Part shown: positions 13,204 to 21,407 of the stretch, piece after piece
Position numbering within the stretch: the first letter of the stretch is position 1
Layout of the letters: every line of letters begins with the position of its first letter
Assembly: GCA_002689985.1 (NCBI GenBank)
Contig: NZDC01000001.1
Span: 1-22,639 of the forward strand
DNA length: 22,639 bases
Direction: 5' to 3'
Source: Candidatus Pacearchaeota archaeon
GTDB taxonomy: Archaea; Nanobdellota; Nanobdellia; Pacearchaeales; GW2011-AR1
The notes under the pieces: generated by a model
The model's input: only the letters and a program-made list of their open reading frames with translations
What the model was told of the DNA's origin: nothing
The model's database searches: none
Translations under genes and position numbers: made by a program

Positions 13204-14871
13204 TTACATTTCTTCTATTGTTTCTATACCTAAAAGAGATAGTGAATTTTTTAAGACTTGCCTAAATGATTTAACTAATAAAAGTCTAAAAGATTCTTTG
13301 GATGAACCAATTACAGGACAAGAATGATAGAACTCATTGAATGTTTGTGCTAATTGATAAGAATAATTTGCAATTAATGATGGATTTAAATTTTTATAAG
13401 AATTTAAGACAATATCTGGAAATTCTGAAAGTTTTTTTACTAATTCAATTTCTTTTGATTCTAATTTTAAAGTTTTAGACTTATTTTTTTTATTTTTAAC
13501 TTTTCTTAAAATAGAACTTGCTCTTGCATAACTATATAGAATGTAAGGTCCGGCATTTCCTTCAAAATTTAATGCTTCATTTAAGTTAAATAAAATAGAT
13601 TTATTTGGATTATTTTTTAAGATAGCATATTTAATTGCTCCAATTCCAATCTTCTTTGGATCCCCTTTTGTTTTTCTTTTAAAAATTTCTTTTTTAGCTT
13701 TGTTAATTGATTTTTTAAGAAAATCTTCTAAAAGTATAACATCTCCTTTTCTAGTAGACATTTTTTTTGATTTTTCTCCTTCACTTAACATTATAAATGA
13801 ATAATAGATTACTTCGGGGGAATTAAAACCCAAGAGTTTTAGAGTTTCTTTTAATTGTTGAAAGTATAATTTATGATCTTCTCCAAGAATAATTATATTT
13901 TTTTCTGCTTTTTTTAATTTTTCAATAGTATAAACAATATCTCTTAAAGGATATAATCCAGTTCCATCAGCTCTTGTTAAAACTAGAACAGGGGATTTCA
14001 TTTTATTTTCAACAGAAGTTCCTTTTTGATCAAGAACAAATCTTTTATCTTTATCTATAAAAAGTTTTTTTGTTTTTTTTAATTGAGATAAAATCTTTTT
14101 TGAAGTATCAAGATATTTAGATTCATAATCAAAAAAATCATAATGTATTTCTAATTCTGATAAAATCTTCTCTTGACCAGTTATACAAATATCTGTAATT
14201 TTCTTAAATCTTTTTGTAACTTCTTTATCTTTCTTTTCAAATTTATATAATAATTTGAATACTTTCTTTTCAAGTTCTTTTGAATTTTCAACCTTCTTAG
14301 AAATAGATATATATCTCTTAAGCATATCTTTAAATTTTAATTTTTCTGCATTTGCGAGTACAAGCATTGCAATTTGCTTTGAAACATCATTAACATAATA
14401 ATGAACTTCTGGTTTGAAATTTATAAATCTCAAAATTTTAACTATACTATCTCCAATAATTGCATTTCTTGCTCTTCCAACATGGGGAGATGCATTAGGA
14501 TTTATACTAGTATGTTCTATTAATGCTTTTTTTCCTTTTCCTAAATTAGTCTTCCCAAAATTGTTCTTTTTATCCAAAATTTCTTTTATAAGATTTTCTG
14601 CAAGTTTTGTTCTATTAACAAAAAAGTTAATATATGGACCAGAACTTTCAATTCTTTCAAAATCTTTTGATTTAATTTTTTCTTTTAAGTCTTTTGCAAT
14701 TTGAATAGGACTTTTTTTAAGTTTCTTAGCTAGAATAAAACAAGGAAAAGCATAATCTCCCATTTCAAGTGATGGAGGAATTTCAATAATATCTTTAATT
14801 TCCTCCTTTTTTAGATTAATTTTCTCTTCTTTTAGTATATCTTTTAGTATTCTTGCAACTAATTTTATCAT
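13204..14871 (-). CDS. argS: arginyl-tRNA synthetase
   Basis: Charges tRNA-Arg; 555 residues, the usual length. The N-terminal Arg-specific additive domain (about 1-90) ends in SSGPYINFFVN. The class I signature is INPNASPHVGRARNAIIGDS (123-142), in which the last residue of HxGH is R133. The second signature is KMSTRKGD (370-377), more KMSKS-like than in many ArgRS. The C-terminal anticodon-binding domain contains GNAGPYILYSYARA and ends in SLSLLGIETIEEM. The ATG at 14871 has a TATA box 25-26 nt upstream. It is divergent from the 74-residue helical gene. Confidence 0.95.
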   Translation of the reverse strand: MIKLVARILKDILKEEKINLKKEEIKDIIEIPPSLEMGDYAFPCFILAKKLKKSPIQIAKDLKEKIKSKDFERIESSGPYINFFVNRTKLAENLIKEILDKKNNFGKTNLGKGKKALIEHTSINPNASPHVGRARNAIIGDSIVKILRFINFKPEVHYYVNDVSKQIAMLVLANAEKLKFKDMLKRYISISKKVENSKELEKKVFKLLYKFEKKDKEVTKRFKKITDICITGQEKILSELEIHYDFFDYESKYLDTSKKILSQLKKTKKLFIDKDKRFVLDQKGTSVENKMKSPVLVLTRADGTGLYPLRDIVYTIEKLKKAEKNIIILGEDHKLYFQQLKETLKLLGFNSPEVIYYSFIMLSEGEKSKKMSTRKGDVILLEDFLKKSINKAKKEIFKRKTKGDPKKIGIGAIKYAILKNNPNKSILFNLNEALNFEGNAGPYILYSYARASSILRKVKNKKNKSKTLKLESKEIELVKKLSEFPDIVLNSYKNLNPSLIANYSYQLAQTFNEFYHSCPVIGSSKESFRLLLVKSFRQVLKNSLSLLGIETIEEM

Positions 14872-14891
14872 AAACTAAAAAATAAAACAAT

Positions 14892-14901
14892 ATTAATAAA
14901 G
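14892..14901 (-). promoter_or_regulatory. TATA box of argS
   Basis: The minus-strand CTTTATTAAT-like sequence is centred 25-26 nt before the argS ATG. Confidence 0.45.
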
Positions 14902-14920
14902 CTTACCAAATCAAACCAAT

Positions 14921-14930
14921 AGATTTATTA
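14921..14930 (+). promoter_or_regulatory. TATA box of the 74-residue gene
   Basis: AGATTTATTA is centred about 27 nt before the ATG at 14953; with the argS box it forms a divergent promoter pair. Confidence 0.4.
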
Positions 14931-14952
14931 ATAGTTAATTTCTGAAATAATA

Positions 14953-15177
14953 ATGGAATTAAAAGATACAGACAACCTTGAAAAAGCTCTTAGTGAGAAT
15001 AAAGAACCTCAAGTGTCAAAAGAAGAAGAAATAGGGATTCATAAAGGAGCTTTAAGTACTTTAAATAATGAGAGAGCCGAATTATTCAAAATGATGCAAA
15101 ATGTAGAAGTAATAATGCAAGCTCATATTAAAAGACTTGAAGAATTAGGTGTTAAAATAGAAACTCAAAAGAAATAA
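14953..15177 (+). CDS. small helical (coiled-coil) hypothetical protein
   Basis: A 74-residue protein, acidic at the start (residues 1-27) and then a single long amphipathic helix (about 28-74) with NNERAELFKMMQNVEV and RLEELGVKIE. This looks like a short coiled coil, perhaps a dimer or a binding partner. No cysteines or membrane segments. It has a well-placed TATA box and its TAA directly abuts the end of the convergent gene at 15178. Function unknown. Confidence 0.6.
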   Translation: MELKDTDNLEKALSENKEPQVSKEEEIGIHKGALSTLNNERAELFKMMQNVEVIMQAHIKRLEELGVKIETQKK

Positions 15178-15438
15178 TTATTTTAATAAATCAAAAACAT
15201 AATCATTAGTTCCATCAGGATTTATCTTTATTTTTAGATCATATTGATTATTTCTGATAAATTCGCATGTTTTTATATATTCGGCACTAGGGCTACTACT
15301 TAATATATATCTCTTATAAACTTCTTCCCCGCCAATAATAATAAATATTCTATTTTCCTTCTCATCTAACTTAACTTCTAGATTTCCAATAACTTTTAAT
15401 CTATCTTTATCTATTTCAAATACTTCCTTTTTATCCAT
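15178..15438 (-). CDS. small hypothetical protein
   Basis: An 86-residue protein I do not recognise. The first half alternates charged and hydrophobic residues (RLKVIGNLEVKLDEKENRIF then IIIGGEE), suggesting a beta-rich fold; a helix around AEYIKTCEFIRNN follows, then a strand-like DLKIKINPDG. There is no signal peptide. It follows rps7 on the same strand after 52 nt, so it may be co-transcribed, but it also has a TATA-like box at 15456-15464 and a perfect palindrome just before its ATG. Confidence 0.6.
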   Translation of the reverse strand: MDKKEVFEIDKDRLKVIGNLEVKLDEKENRIFIIIGGEEVYKRYILSSSPSAEYIKTCEFIRNNQYDLKIKINPDGTNDYVFDLLK

Positions 15439-15440
15439 AA

Positions 15441-15464
15441 AATTCTATAGAATTAGATTTTAAG
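15441..15464 (-). promoter_or_regulatory. palindrome and TATA box upstream of the 86-residue gene
   Basis: AATTCTATAGAATT (15441-15454) is a perfect 14-bp palindrome ending 2 nt before the ATG at 15438. The minus-strand CTTAAAATC (15456-15464) lies just upstream as a TATA candidate. The palindrome would cover the transcription start, an operator-like position. The arms AATTC/GAATT also occur upstream of the gene at 169. Confidence 0.35.
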
Positions 15465-15490
15465 TAAATTCTTGTGTTATAATATATACC

Positions 15491-16105
15491 TTATCTAGCA
15501 CTATCAGCTTGTTTTTCAGCTTCATTTTTTTTTCTTAATGCAAAACTTTCCCCATTTCCATCATGAGCCATAATGATTTCCTCAGCTAATCCTTGGACAA
15601 TTGTTTTTTTCTTATTAAAGGCCTTATCTGATGCACCATGAGTAATATTTCTTAAAGCTAGATTAATTCTTCTTAAAGGAGAAACATCAACAGCCTGAGG
15701 ATATCTTGCACCACCATATTCGATAACAGTTATTTCATCTCTTGGAGCAGCATTTTCAATAGCTTTAACTAAGACTTGAATAGGATTTTTTTGTAATTTT
15801 TTTTCTATTAGTTTAAAAGCATCTAGGACAATTTTCATATTCTTTGAATATTTTCCAGTAGATCTTCCTAAAATAATTTTATGTTTTTTACCTCTATGTC
15901 CTGCAACAGAAAGTTTATTCATTAATCTTTCAACAATATTAACTTTCATTTGTCCTAATTTTTGAACATTTCTTCCATGACTTTTTAATATTAATTTTGG
16001 ATGAAGATTTATTGCTGATTTTAATCCAGGATCTTCTATATTTACTTCATTTAAATCATAAAGATCAAATATCTTAAATTGGGGTAATGTTTTTTGTTCT
16101 GTCAT
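15491..16105 (-). CDS. rps7: 30S ribosomal protein uS7
   Basis: Primary-binding protein of the small-subunit head, close to the decoding E site; 204 residues, typical for archaea. Recognisable blocks are GRNVQKLGQMKVNIVERLMNK in part, the IVxxAIENAAPRDE-like segment (KAIENAAPRDEITVIEYGG), YPQAVDVSPLRRINLALRNI and the ALRKKNEAEKQA tail. Its ATG lies 1 nt after the uS12 stop, so the pair is translationally coupled, as in nearly all archaea. Elongation factor 1A, often next in archaea, is missing; an unassigned small gene follows. Confidence 0.96.
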   Translation of the reverse strand: MTEQKTLPQFKIFDLYDLNEVNIEDPGLKSAINLHPKLILKSHGRNVQKLGQMKVNIVERLMNKLSVAGHRGKKHKIILGRSTGKYSKNMKIVLDAFKLIEKKLQKNPIQVLVKAIENAAPRDEITVIEYGGARYPQAVDVSPLRRINLALRNITHGASDKAFNKKKTIVQGLAEEIIMAHDGNGESFALRKKNEAEKQADSAR

Positions 16106-16106
16106 T

Positions 16107-16529
16107 TTATCTTCTACCTTTTTCTATTTTGCCTCTAACTAATCTATGTAAAGGCTGATCATTTACTTTAATTACTTGAAATCTAACACCAGGAATATCT
16201 CCCTTACTTCTTCCTTGTTTTCCACCAATTCTTTCAATCATTACTTCATCGTGTTCATCAATAAATTTTTGTGCAAGGTTTCCAGGAATAAATGCTGTTA
16301 CTTGTTTTCCATTTTTTGTTAATTGAATTCTACAACATTTACGCATTGCTGAATTAGGTTGTTTTGCTTCTTTTTGGACTTTTTGTAAAACAATTCCTTT
16401 AGCTTGATTAGCTCCTTTTAATGGATCAGATTTAGCATAAAGATTCAGAGTTCTAACTTTATATTTTCTGCTTTTCCATCGGAATTTTCTTCTATTTTTT
16501 ATTTGTTTTTGAGCATTTCTTAGTCCCAT
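16107..16529 (-). CDS. rps12: 30S ribosomal protein uS12
   Basis: Decoding-centre protein of the small subunit; 140 residues, the archaeal length. Diagnostic are the N-terminal [32 protein letters not shown] with the conserved PNSA loop, [12 protein letters not shown], and the C-terminal [21 protein letters not shown]. The ATG at 16529 is 25-26 nt from a TATA box at 16551-16558, so uS12-uS7 can be its own leaderless unit, separate from the polymerase genes upstream. Confidence 0.96.
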   Translation of the reverse strand: MGLRNAQKQIKNRRKFRWKSRKYKVRTLNLYAKSDPLKGANQAKGIVLQKVQKEAKQPNSAMRKCCRIQLTKNGKQVTAFIPGNLAQKFIDEHDEVMIERIGGKQGRSKGDIPGVRFQVIKVNDQPLHRLVRGKIEKGRR

Positions 16530-16550
16530 AATTATTGTTGATAAAATTAG

Positions 16551-16558
16551 TTTTTAAA
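16551..16558 (-). promoter_or_regulatory. TATA box of rps12-rps7
   Basis: The minus-strand TTTAAAAA is centred 25-26 nt before the rps12 ATG, downstream of the secreted-protein gene. Confidence 0.5.
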
Positions 16559-16598
16559 TATTGTTATTAGTAATTACAAGAAATAAGCTTCTTATTTA

Positions 16599-17069
16599 TC
16601 AATTACTTATTATTTTTGTATTTTTTATCCAATGCAATTCTTCATTTCCGTTTGGTCCGTCTTCTTCTAAGTCTTTCCATGTCTCTTGAGCTTTATTTAT
16701 ATTAGGATTATAATTTATTAAATAAAAAAGTGGATGCTTTCTCCATTCATATAAATTTCTTTTCCTTGTTAATGTTGAAACAAAATGATTTTTAGATTTA
16801 CTATAAAACAATCTCTGTTTTAGACCAACATTATTATAAAAACTCAATTCCTTTATTAATCTACAATCATCTCCCATTACTGATATAAGAGTTTTATTCC
16901 TAATAGAGCTAGGTCCATTTTTTTTGGTTCTGATGTTTTTATTCTGTTGTATATATTTTATTCCTTGAGGAAATGATTCTAATTTGTTTTCTGATTCAGA
17001 AGCATATGAATTAACTCCTATTAATGTGAGGTATCCAGTTAAGAATATTTTAAGAATTGTATTTTTCAT
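16599..17069 (-). CDS. predicted secreted protein, function unknown
   Basis: A 156-residue protein with a clear Sec signal peptide: basic start (K2, K7), hydrophobic core IFLTGYLTLIGV and a likely cleavage after NSYA near residue 23. The mature part is basic and aromatic, with WRKHPLFYLINYNPN and a C-terminal WKDLEEDGPNG; one cysteine (in GDDCRL). I recognise no family. It lies between the NusA-like gene and rps12 on the same strand, with 170 nt upstream and 69 nt downstream, breaking a neighbourhood usually conserved in archaea. A TATA-like CTTTAAAAG at about 17136-17144 could give a leader of some 45 nt. Confidence 0.65.
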   Translation of the reverse strand: MKNTILKIFLTGYLTLIGVNSYASESENKLESFPQGIKYIQQNKNIRTKKNGPSSIRNKTLISVMGDDCRLIKELSFYNNVGLKQRLFYSKSKNHFVSTLTRKRNLYEWRKHPLFYLINYNPNINKAQETWKDLEEDGPNGNEELHWIKNTKIISN

Positions 17070-17239
17070 TTTTTAGAGGAATTAAATGTTTCGTTTATCC
17101 ATAATGGTGTAGTATCTTTATGGCTATTACAAGTTAGTTGTCCTTTTAAAGTTAACTAGATTTCTGGCTTTGCACATAAAGTCAAACCTCTTTATGAAAT
17201 CTTAGATTTTTGAATAAAAAGTCCCAACAGTGTATATAA
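17070..17239. other. 170-nt intergenic gap within the polymerase/ribosomal cluster
   Basis: No protein frame of useful length, no tRNA cloverleaf and no clear C/D-box guide pattern were seen on either strand. The only signal is a TATA-like element near 17136-17144 on the minus strand. It is the longest gene-free stretch in the window. Confidence 0.4.
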
Positions 17240-17656
17240 TTAAATAATTCTTAATTCTTTTCCAAAAAAATCTTTAGAAATCTTTTGTAATTCAAATAGT
17301 CTTCTTTTATTTCTTCCGATTAATGCAGCTTTACTTTGACTTCCTGCATTGATTATTATTCCTTCATCTTTAATCTCTAAATCTTTAAATTTAATAGGAC
17401 TAATAATATTTGATATAAACTCTTTTACTTCTAGAATTCCCTGAGGATTAGGAATAACTTTTACTTTCTTCCCTATAATACTCCTTATCTCCTTTACATT
17501 TCTTCCACCCTCACCAATAGACCTTGAAACTAATTGTTGAGGAACACAAAATATTATTGCTTCATTATACTTAAAACAGAATCTTGTACTTATTCTAGTA
17601 ATTCTTTCAAATAAATTAAGATACCTCATATCTTGCATATTAATAGTGTTTCCCAT
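17240..17656 (-). CDS. nusA: archaeal NusA-like KH-domain protein
   Basis: Short archaeal homologue of the transcription factor NusA, 138 residues, made only of two KH RNA-binding domains. The first has the GxxG loop in SIGEGGRN (46-53); the second has AALIGRNKRRL (110-120). It lacks the N-terminal polymerase-binding and S1 domains of bacterial NusA, as is normal in archaea. It lies 51 nt downstream of rpoA, its usual neighbour. A palindromic TTTATAAA at 17681-17688 is 28 nt before its ATG, so it can also be expressed alone. The ribosomal protein eL30 gene often found here is absent. Confidence 0.9.
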   Translation of the reverse strand: MGNTINMQDMRYLNLFERITRISTRFCFKYNEAIIFCVPQQLVSRSIGEGGRNVKEIRSIIGKKVKVIPNPQGILEVKEFISNIISPIKFKDLEIKDEGIIINAGSQSKAALIGRNKRRLFELQKISKDFFGKELRII

Positions 17657-17680
17657 CTTAAAAGTTTTAGATATATCTGT

Positions 17681-17688
17681 TTTATAAA
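17681..17688 (-). promoter_or_regulatory. TATA box of the nusA-like gene
   Basis: TTTATAAA is centred about 28 nt before the ATG at 17656, in the 51-nt gap after rpoA. Confidence 0.45.
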
Positions 17689-17707
17689 TTTATTGTTACT
17701 TAAGGAA

Positions 17708-20700
17708 TTACTTATTAACTCTTTCAACAACTTTACTTTTAGCTAGTTTCTTATCAGCTTCTTTTTTTATTAATGGTCCAATAATTTTTACAAGAAGTCC
17801 TGGAAGACCAGTACCAATTGGAACTGGTTGATTCAAAATTATGTTTTCTATAACGCTTGTTAATTTATCTTTTCCACCTTTTATAGAAGCATTAACAAAT
17901 TGTTTATCAGGAGTTTCAAATGTTGCTCTTGCAAGTATTGATTCTTTTTGAGCAATAATTCCCATTCTTGTAATTCCTTTTATCTCTCCAGTATTAGTCA
18001 TTGCGTCAGATACTAATTCAAGATGTCTTATGTTTATATCTAATCCTTGAGTATTAATTACCTTTTTTATTTCATCAATTATTAAATTTCTTGCTGCTTC
18101 AATTCCAAATACTCCTGCAACCTCATATAAATCATTTGAAATTAGCTTATTTTTATTTACTTCTTTTAATTCAATCATCTTTTTTAGGTTTGTTCCGAGA
18201 GTCATAATAATAAAATCTCTTTCTCTTTTAACAATTAAGATTTGTTTTATTCCTTTAACTCCAGAAATTATTGTTTCTTTAAGTTTTTCTTTTAGTTTAT
18301 ATATTTCTTTAAAACTTAATTCATCTGCATTTAATATTATTGAATTATCCTTTTCTTTTGCTTTAAATCCTAAATCATTAAGTTTCTCAACTACTTTTTT
18401 AATTGACGTATGAGTTTGTCTTAATCCTTCTCTATTAATTTTTATTTCTATTCTTTTATCAGTAAAATTTAAATTAACTTCTGATGCAATCTCTTTTATT
18501 GTAACTTCTTTTATTTTTTCAGCAAAAACCTTTGCATCTTTTTCATTATTATAATCTTTTTCTAGATATATTTCCATTTTAGGAGATGATGGTTTTTTTC
18601 TAGCATCAAAAATTTCGATTAATCTAGGAAGCCCCATTGTTACTTGCATTTCAGCTACACCTGCAAAATGAAATGTTCTTAAAACCATTTGTGTTGAAGG
18701 TTCACCAAAAGATTGAGCAGTAATTAGACCAATTGCTTCTCCAGATGATAATTTTTTACCAGTATGAAGTTCTGAAACATCTAATCCATCACTACTATAC
18801 TTAAATTGTATAATATTATTATTACTATCTCTTACTGTTCCATCATATTCCATTTTTATATCTTGCAATGCATTTGCAAGTCTTCTATATAAATAACCTG
18901 ATTTTGGAGTTCTTAATGCAGTATCCATAAGAGTTGATCTTCCAGTTATAGATCCAAAAAAGAATTCATCAGGTCTTAAGCCTTTCATAAAAGAATTATC
19001 AATAAAACCTCTAGATCTAGGGGATAATTCTCCTTTCTTAAAAAATGATAAAGTTCTATTGTTGTATCCAATATCAATTCGTTTACTATCTAAATCCTGT
19101 TGACCAACAAAACAAGCTATTTGAGTAATATTTAAGATATTTCCTCCTCCTCCAGACATAATCATATGATTTACTGGATTATTTTTAGGAAATTCTTTTT
19201 TTACTATTTCTCCTACTTTTGTTCTTACTTCATTTAAAACTTGAAGTATTCTTATTTCCCTTGATTCTTCTTTTGTTTTACCAGGAATTATATCAAGTTC
19301 ATTTTTATTATATGATTCTATTATTTCACTAGTTTTATCTTTTGCTTTTTTAATGATTTCATCTCCAGTATTAATTACACTTTCATCTAAATTAAGATCT
19401 TCAACAGAAATTGTTATTCCTCTATCAGTTAGGTAATTTTTTCCTAAATTAAAAACTTTTCTTATAATATCTATTGTTTTATCTCGTCCAACTAGTTTAT
19501 CTAATCTTTTAATTAATTCTCCATCTTCTTGTCCAAAACTAGTTTTATCTATATTACCTTTTATTACTTTTCCATCCTTAATAGTAATTGAACTATTTGA
19601 AAAATTAATATTTGGAAATATTTGAGAGAATACTTCTGTTCCAGAAATTGTTTTTTTTGATGTTGGTGAATCAATATCTGATTGATAAGTTATTTGATTT
19701 ATATAATCTGCAGGAAAATTTTCAAGACCAAGAAGATAGTTTCCAGTAATTGCATCTGCAGCACATCCTAGAAGATTTGTATTATTTTTTGGCGATATTA
19801 AATTTCTTTTAACATCAAGAAGTATTTTTGCTTCTGCTCTTGCTTCTTCTGTTTGAGGAGAGTGTATATTCATTTCATCACCATCAAAATCAGCATTATA
19901 TGGAAATGTAACTGCAGGATGTAATCTAAATGTTCTTCCTGGTAGAACTTTTACAAAATGACTCATTAAACTTCCTCTATGTAAACTTGGATGTCTATTA
20001 AATAAAACAATATCTCCATCTTGCAATTGTCTTTCAATTTTATATCCTGGGACTAATTCATTTATTATTTCTTCTTTAAGTTCAGGAGTTATTTTTTTTC
20101 TTTTTCCATCAGGTCTTATTACATAATTTGCTCCAGGATAAACCTCTGCTTTTTCTACTAATTTTTTAATTTTTTCAATATTTAAATCATTTACAGTTTC
20201 AGAAACTGTTACTATCTTTGCAATTTCATAAGGAATACCAACTTCATTAAGTCCAATTGAAGGATCAGGAGAAATAACAGTTCTACCAGAAAAATTTACT
20301 CTTTTACCAGCTAGGTTTTTTCTAATTCTTCCTTCTTTACCTTTTATTCTTTCTGTAATTGTTTTTAATGGTTGTCCACTTCTATGTCTTGCAGGAGGAA
20401 TTCTTGCAACAGTATTATCAAAAAAAGTTGTAACATGAAATTGTAATAAATCCCATAAGTCTTCTATTATTACTTCAGGTGCACCTGCATTTAAATTTTC
20501 CCAAAGTCTTTGATTAGCTCTTATAATATCAGAAAGTTTGTGTGTTAAATCATCTTCACTTCTTTCTCCTGATTCTAAAATAATACTCGGTCTTATTGTT
20601 ACAGATGGAACTAATAATATTGTTAGAACAGCCCATTCTGGTCTAGCACTTGCAGGATCTACTCCTATCTTTTTTAGTTCTTCATCAGGAATATTTACTA

Positions 20701-21199
20701 ACATCTCTCTAATTTTTGTAGGAAATAATCTCTTTTTTCCTATATGGAAATTTGTTGGCTTATCTAGTTTAACTTTTTCATGAGCAATTTTACAATGAGG
20801 ACATTTTTTAGCATCTTTTGCTTTTTTAGCTCTTTGAGTTAGAGAATATTTTGATAAGTCTTTATCATCAATTAATAATTTTTTACAATCATGACAGAAA
20901 CATCTTAATCCCATCTCAATTAATGGAACATATTTTAAGTGAATTATAGATCTTGCTAGATCAATTCTTCCAGGATGACCTAAACATTCTTTTAATCGTC
21001 CTCCACAAGTTCTACATCTAACTCCAGGATCAATTGCTCCTAATCTTAAATCCATTAATCCGCCATCTACTGGATATCCATCTATATCATAAAGTTCAGG
21101 TGTTACTATTTTTGCAGTTGAAACTTTTTTAATCTGTTCAGGACTAAATAAAGAAAAACCTACTTCTGCAATTTTCTTTTTTATTGGTTTATTTTGCAT
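17708..21199 (-). CDS. rpoA: RNA polymerase largest subunit, A' and A'' fused
   Basis: Catalytic largest subunit of RNA polymerase, here one chain of 1163 residues although most archaea encode A' and A'' separately. In order: N-terminal zinc site C62-x2-C65-x6-C72-x2-H75, further cysteine pairs (C102/C105, C133/C136), NFSGRTVISPDP, the active site NADFDGDEMN with D437, D439 and D441, the bridge-helix region SPRSRGFIDN...GYLYRRLANAL, GTVRD and IIQF, then within about a dozen residues the A''-type GEAIGLITAQSFGEPSTQM trigger-loop region, and finally EAARNLIIDEI, DAMTNTGEIKGITRMG and PIGTGLPGLL. The junction is near residue 809; the foot-type helices usually between these parts are missing. The ATG is 1 nt after the stop of the upstream four-cysteine gene. 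Confidence 0.95.
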   Translation of the reverse strand: MQNKPIKKKIAEVGFSLFSPEQIKKVSTAKIVTPELYDIDGYPVDGGLMDLRLGAIDPGVRCRTCGGRLKECLGHPGRIDLARSIIHLKYVPLIEMGLRCFCHDCKKLLIDDKDLSKYSLTQRAKKAKDAKKCPHCKIAHEKVKLDKPTNFHIGKKRLFPTKIREMLVNIPDEELKKIGVDPASARPEWAVLTILLVPSVTIRPSIILESGERSEDDLTHKLSDIIRANQRLWENLNAGAPEVIIEDLWDLLQFHVTTFFDNTVARIPPARHRSGQPLKTITERIKGKEGRIRKNLAGKRVNFSGRTVISPDPSIGLNEVGIPYEIAKIVTVSETVNDLNIEKIKKLVEKAEVYPGANYVIRPDGKRKKITPELKEEIINELVPGYKIERQLQDGDIVLFNRHPSLHRGSLMSHFVKVLPGRTFRLHPAVTFPYNADFDGDEMNIHSPQTEEARAEAKILLDVKRNLISPKNNTNLLGCAADAITGNYLLGLENFPADYINQITYQSDIDSPTSKKTISGTEVFSQIFPNINFSNSSITIKDGKVIKGNIDKTSFGQEDGELIKRLDKLVGRDKTIDIIRKVFNLGKNYLTDRGITISVEDLNLDESVINTGDEIIKKAKDKTSEIIESYNKNELDIIPGKTKEESREIRILQVLNEVRTKVGEIVKKEFPKNNPVNHMIMSGGGGNILNITQIACFVGQQDLDSKRIDIGYNNRTLSFFKKGELSPRSRGFIDNSFMKGLRPDEFFFGSITGRSTLMDTALRTPKSGYLYRRLANALQDIKMEYDGTVRDSNNNIIQFKYSSDGLDVSELHTGKKLSSGEAIGLITAQSFGEPSTQMVLRTFHFAGVAEMQVTMGLPRLIEIFDARKKPSSPKMEIYLEKDYNNEKDAKVFAEKIKEVTIKEIASEVNLNFTDKRIEIKINREGLRQTHTSIKKVVEKLNDLGFKAKEKDNSIILNADELSFKEIYKLKEKLKETIISGVKGIKQILIVKRERDFIIMTLGTNLKKMIELKEVNKNKLISNDLYEVAGVFGIEAARNLIIDEIKKVINTQGLDINIRHLELVSDAMTNTGEIKGITRMGIIAQKESILARATFETPDKQFVNASIKGGKDKLTSVIENIILNQPVPIGTGLPGLLVKIIGPLIKKEADKKLAKSKVVERVNK

Positions 21200-21200
21200 T

Positions 21201-21407
21201 TTAATGATATTTATTGTCTTTTATTTTATCTCCCATACAATGGGCATAACATTCCTTGGATTTTTGTAATGGATCTATTCCCATTATTCTTGCATAAGCT
21301 ACATCACATTCATTAATATTTTCACAAGTAGTTCCAATTATTATCTTTATTTCTATTCCTTCATCGAATAATTTTACCTTATTTTCTATTTTCTCCATTT
21401 TATTCAT
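21201..21407 (-). CDS. four-cysteine microprotein between rpoB and rpoA
   Basis: A 68-residue unassigned protein. The cysteines C28, C34, C53 and C57 are spaced C-x5-C-x18-C-x3-C, possibly a zinc site. The first half contains a hydrophobic strand (EIKIIIGTTCEN), followed by DVAYARIMGIDPLQ. Its start overlaps the end of rpoB by 8 nt (a second ATG three codons later would remove the overlap), and its stop is 1 nt from the rpoA start, so all three genes are tightly coupled. This placement points to co-production with polymerase subunits; it does not look like subunit H, K, L, N or P. Function unknown. Confidence 0.7.
   Translation of the reverse strand: MNKMEKIENKVKLFDEGIEIKIIIGTTCENINECDVAYARIMGIDPLQKSKECYAHCMGDKIKDNKYH

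Noticed and set aside
17070..17239. A possible small RNA or extra small gene in the longest gap
   Set aside because: No cloverleaf, guide-RNA boxes or frame longer than about 16 codons; only a weak TATA-like element.
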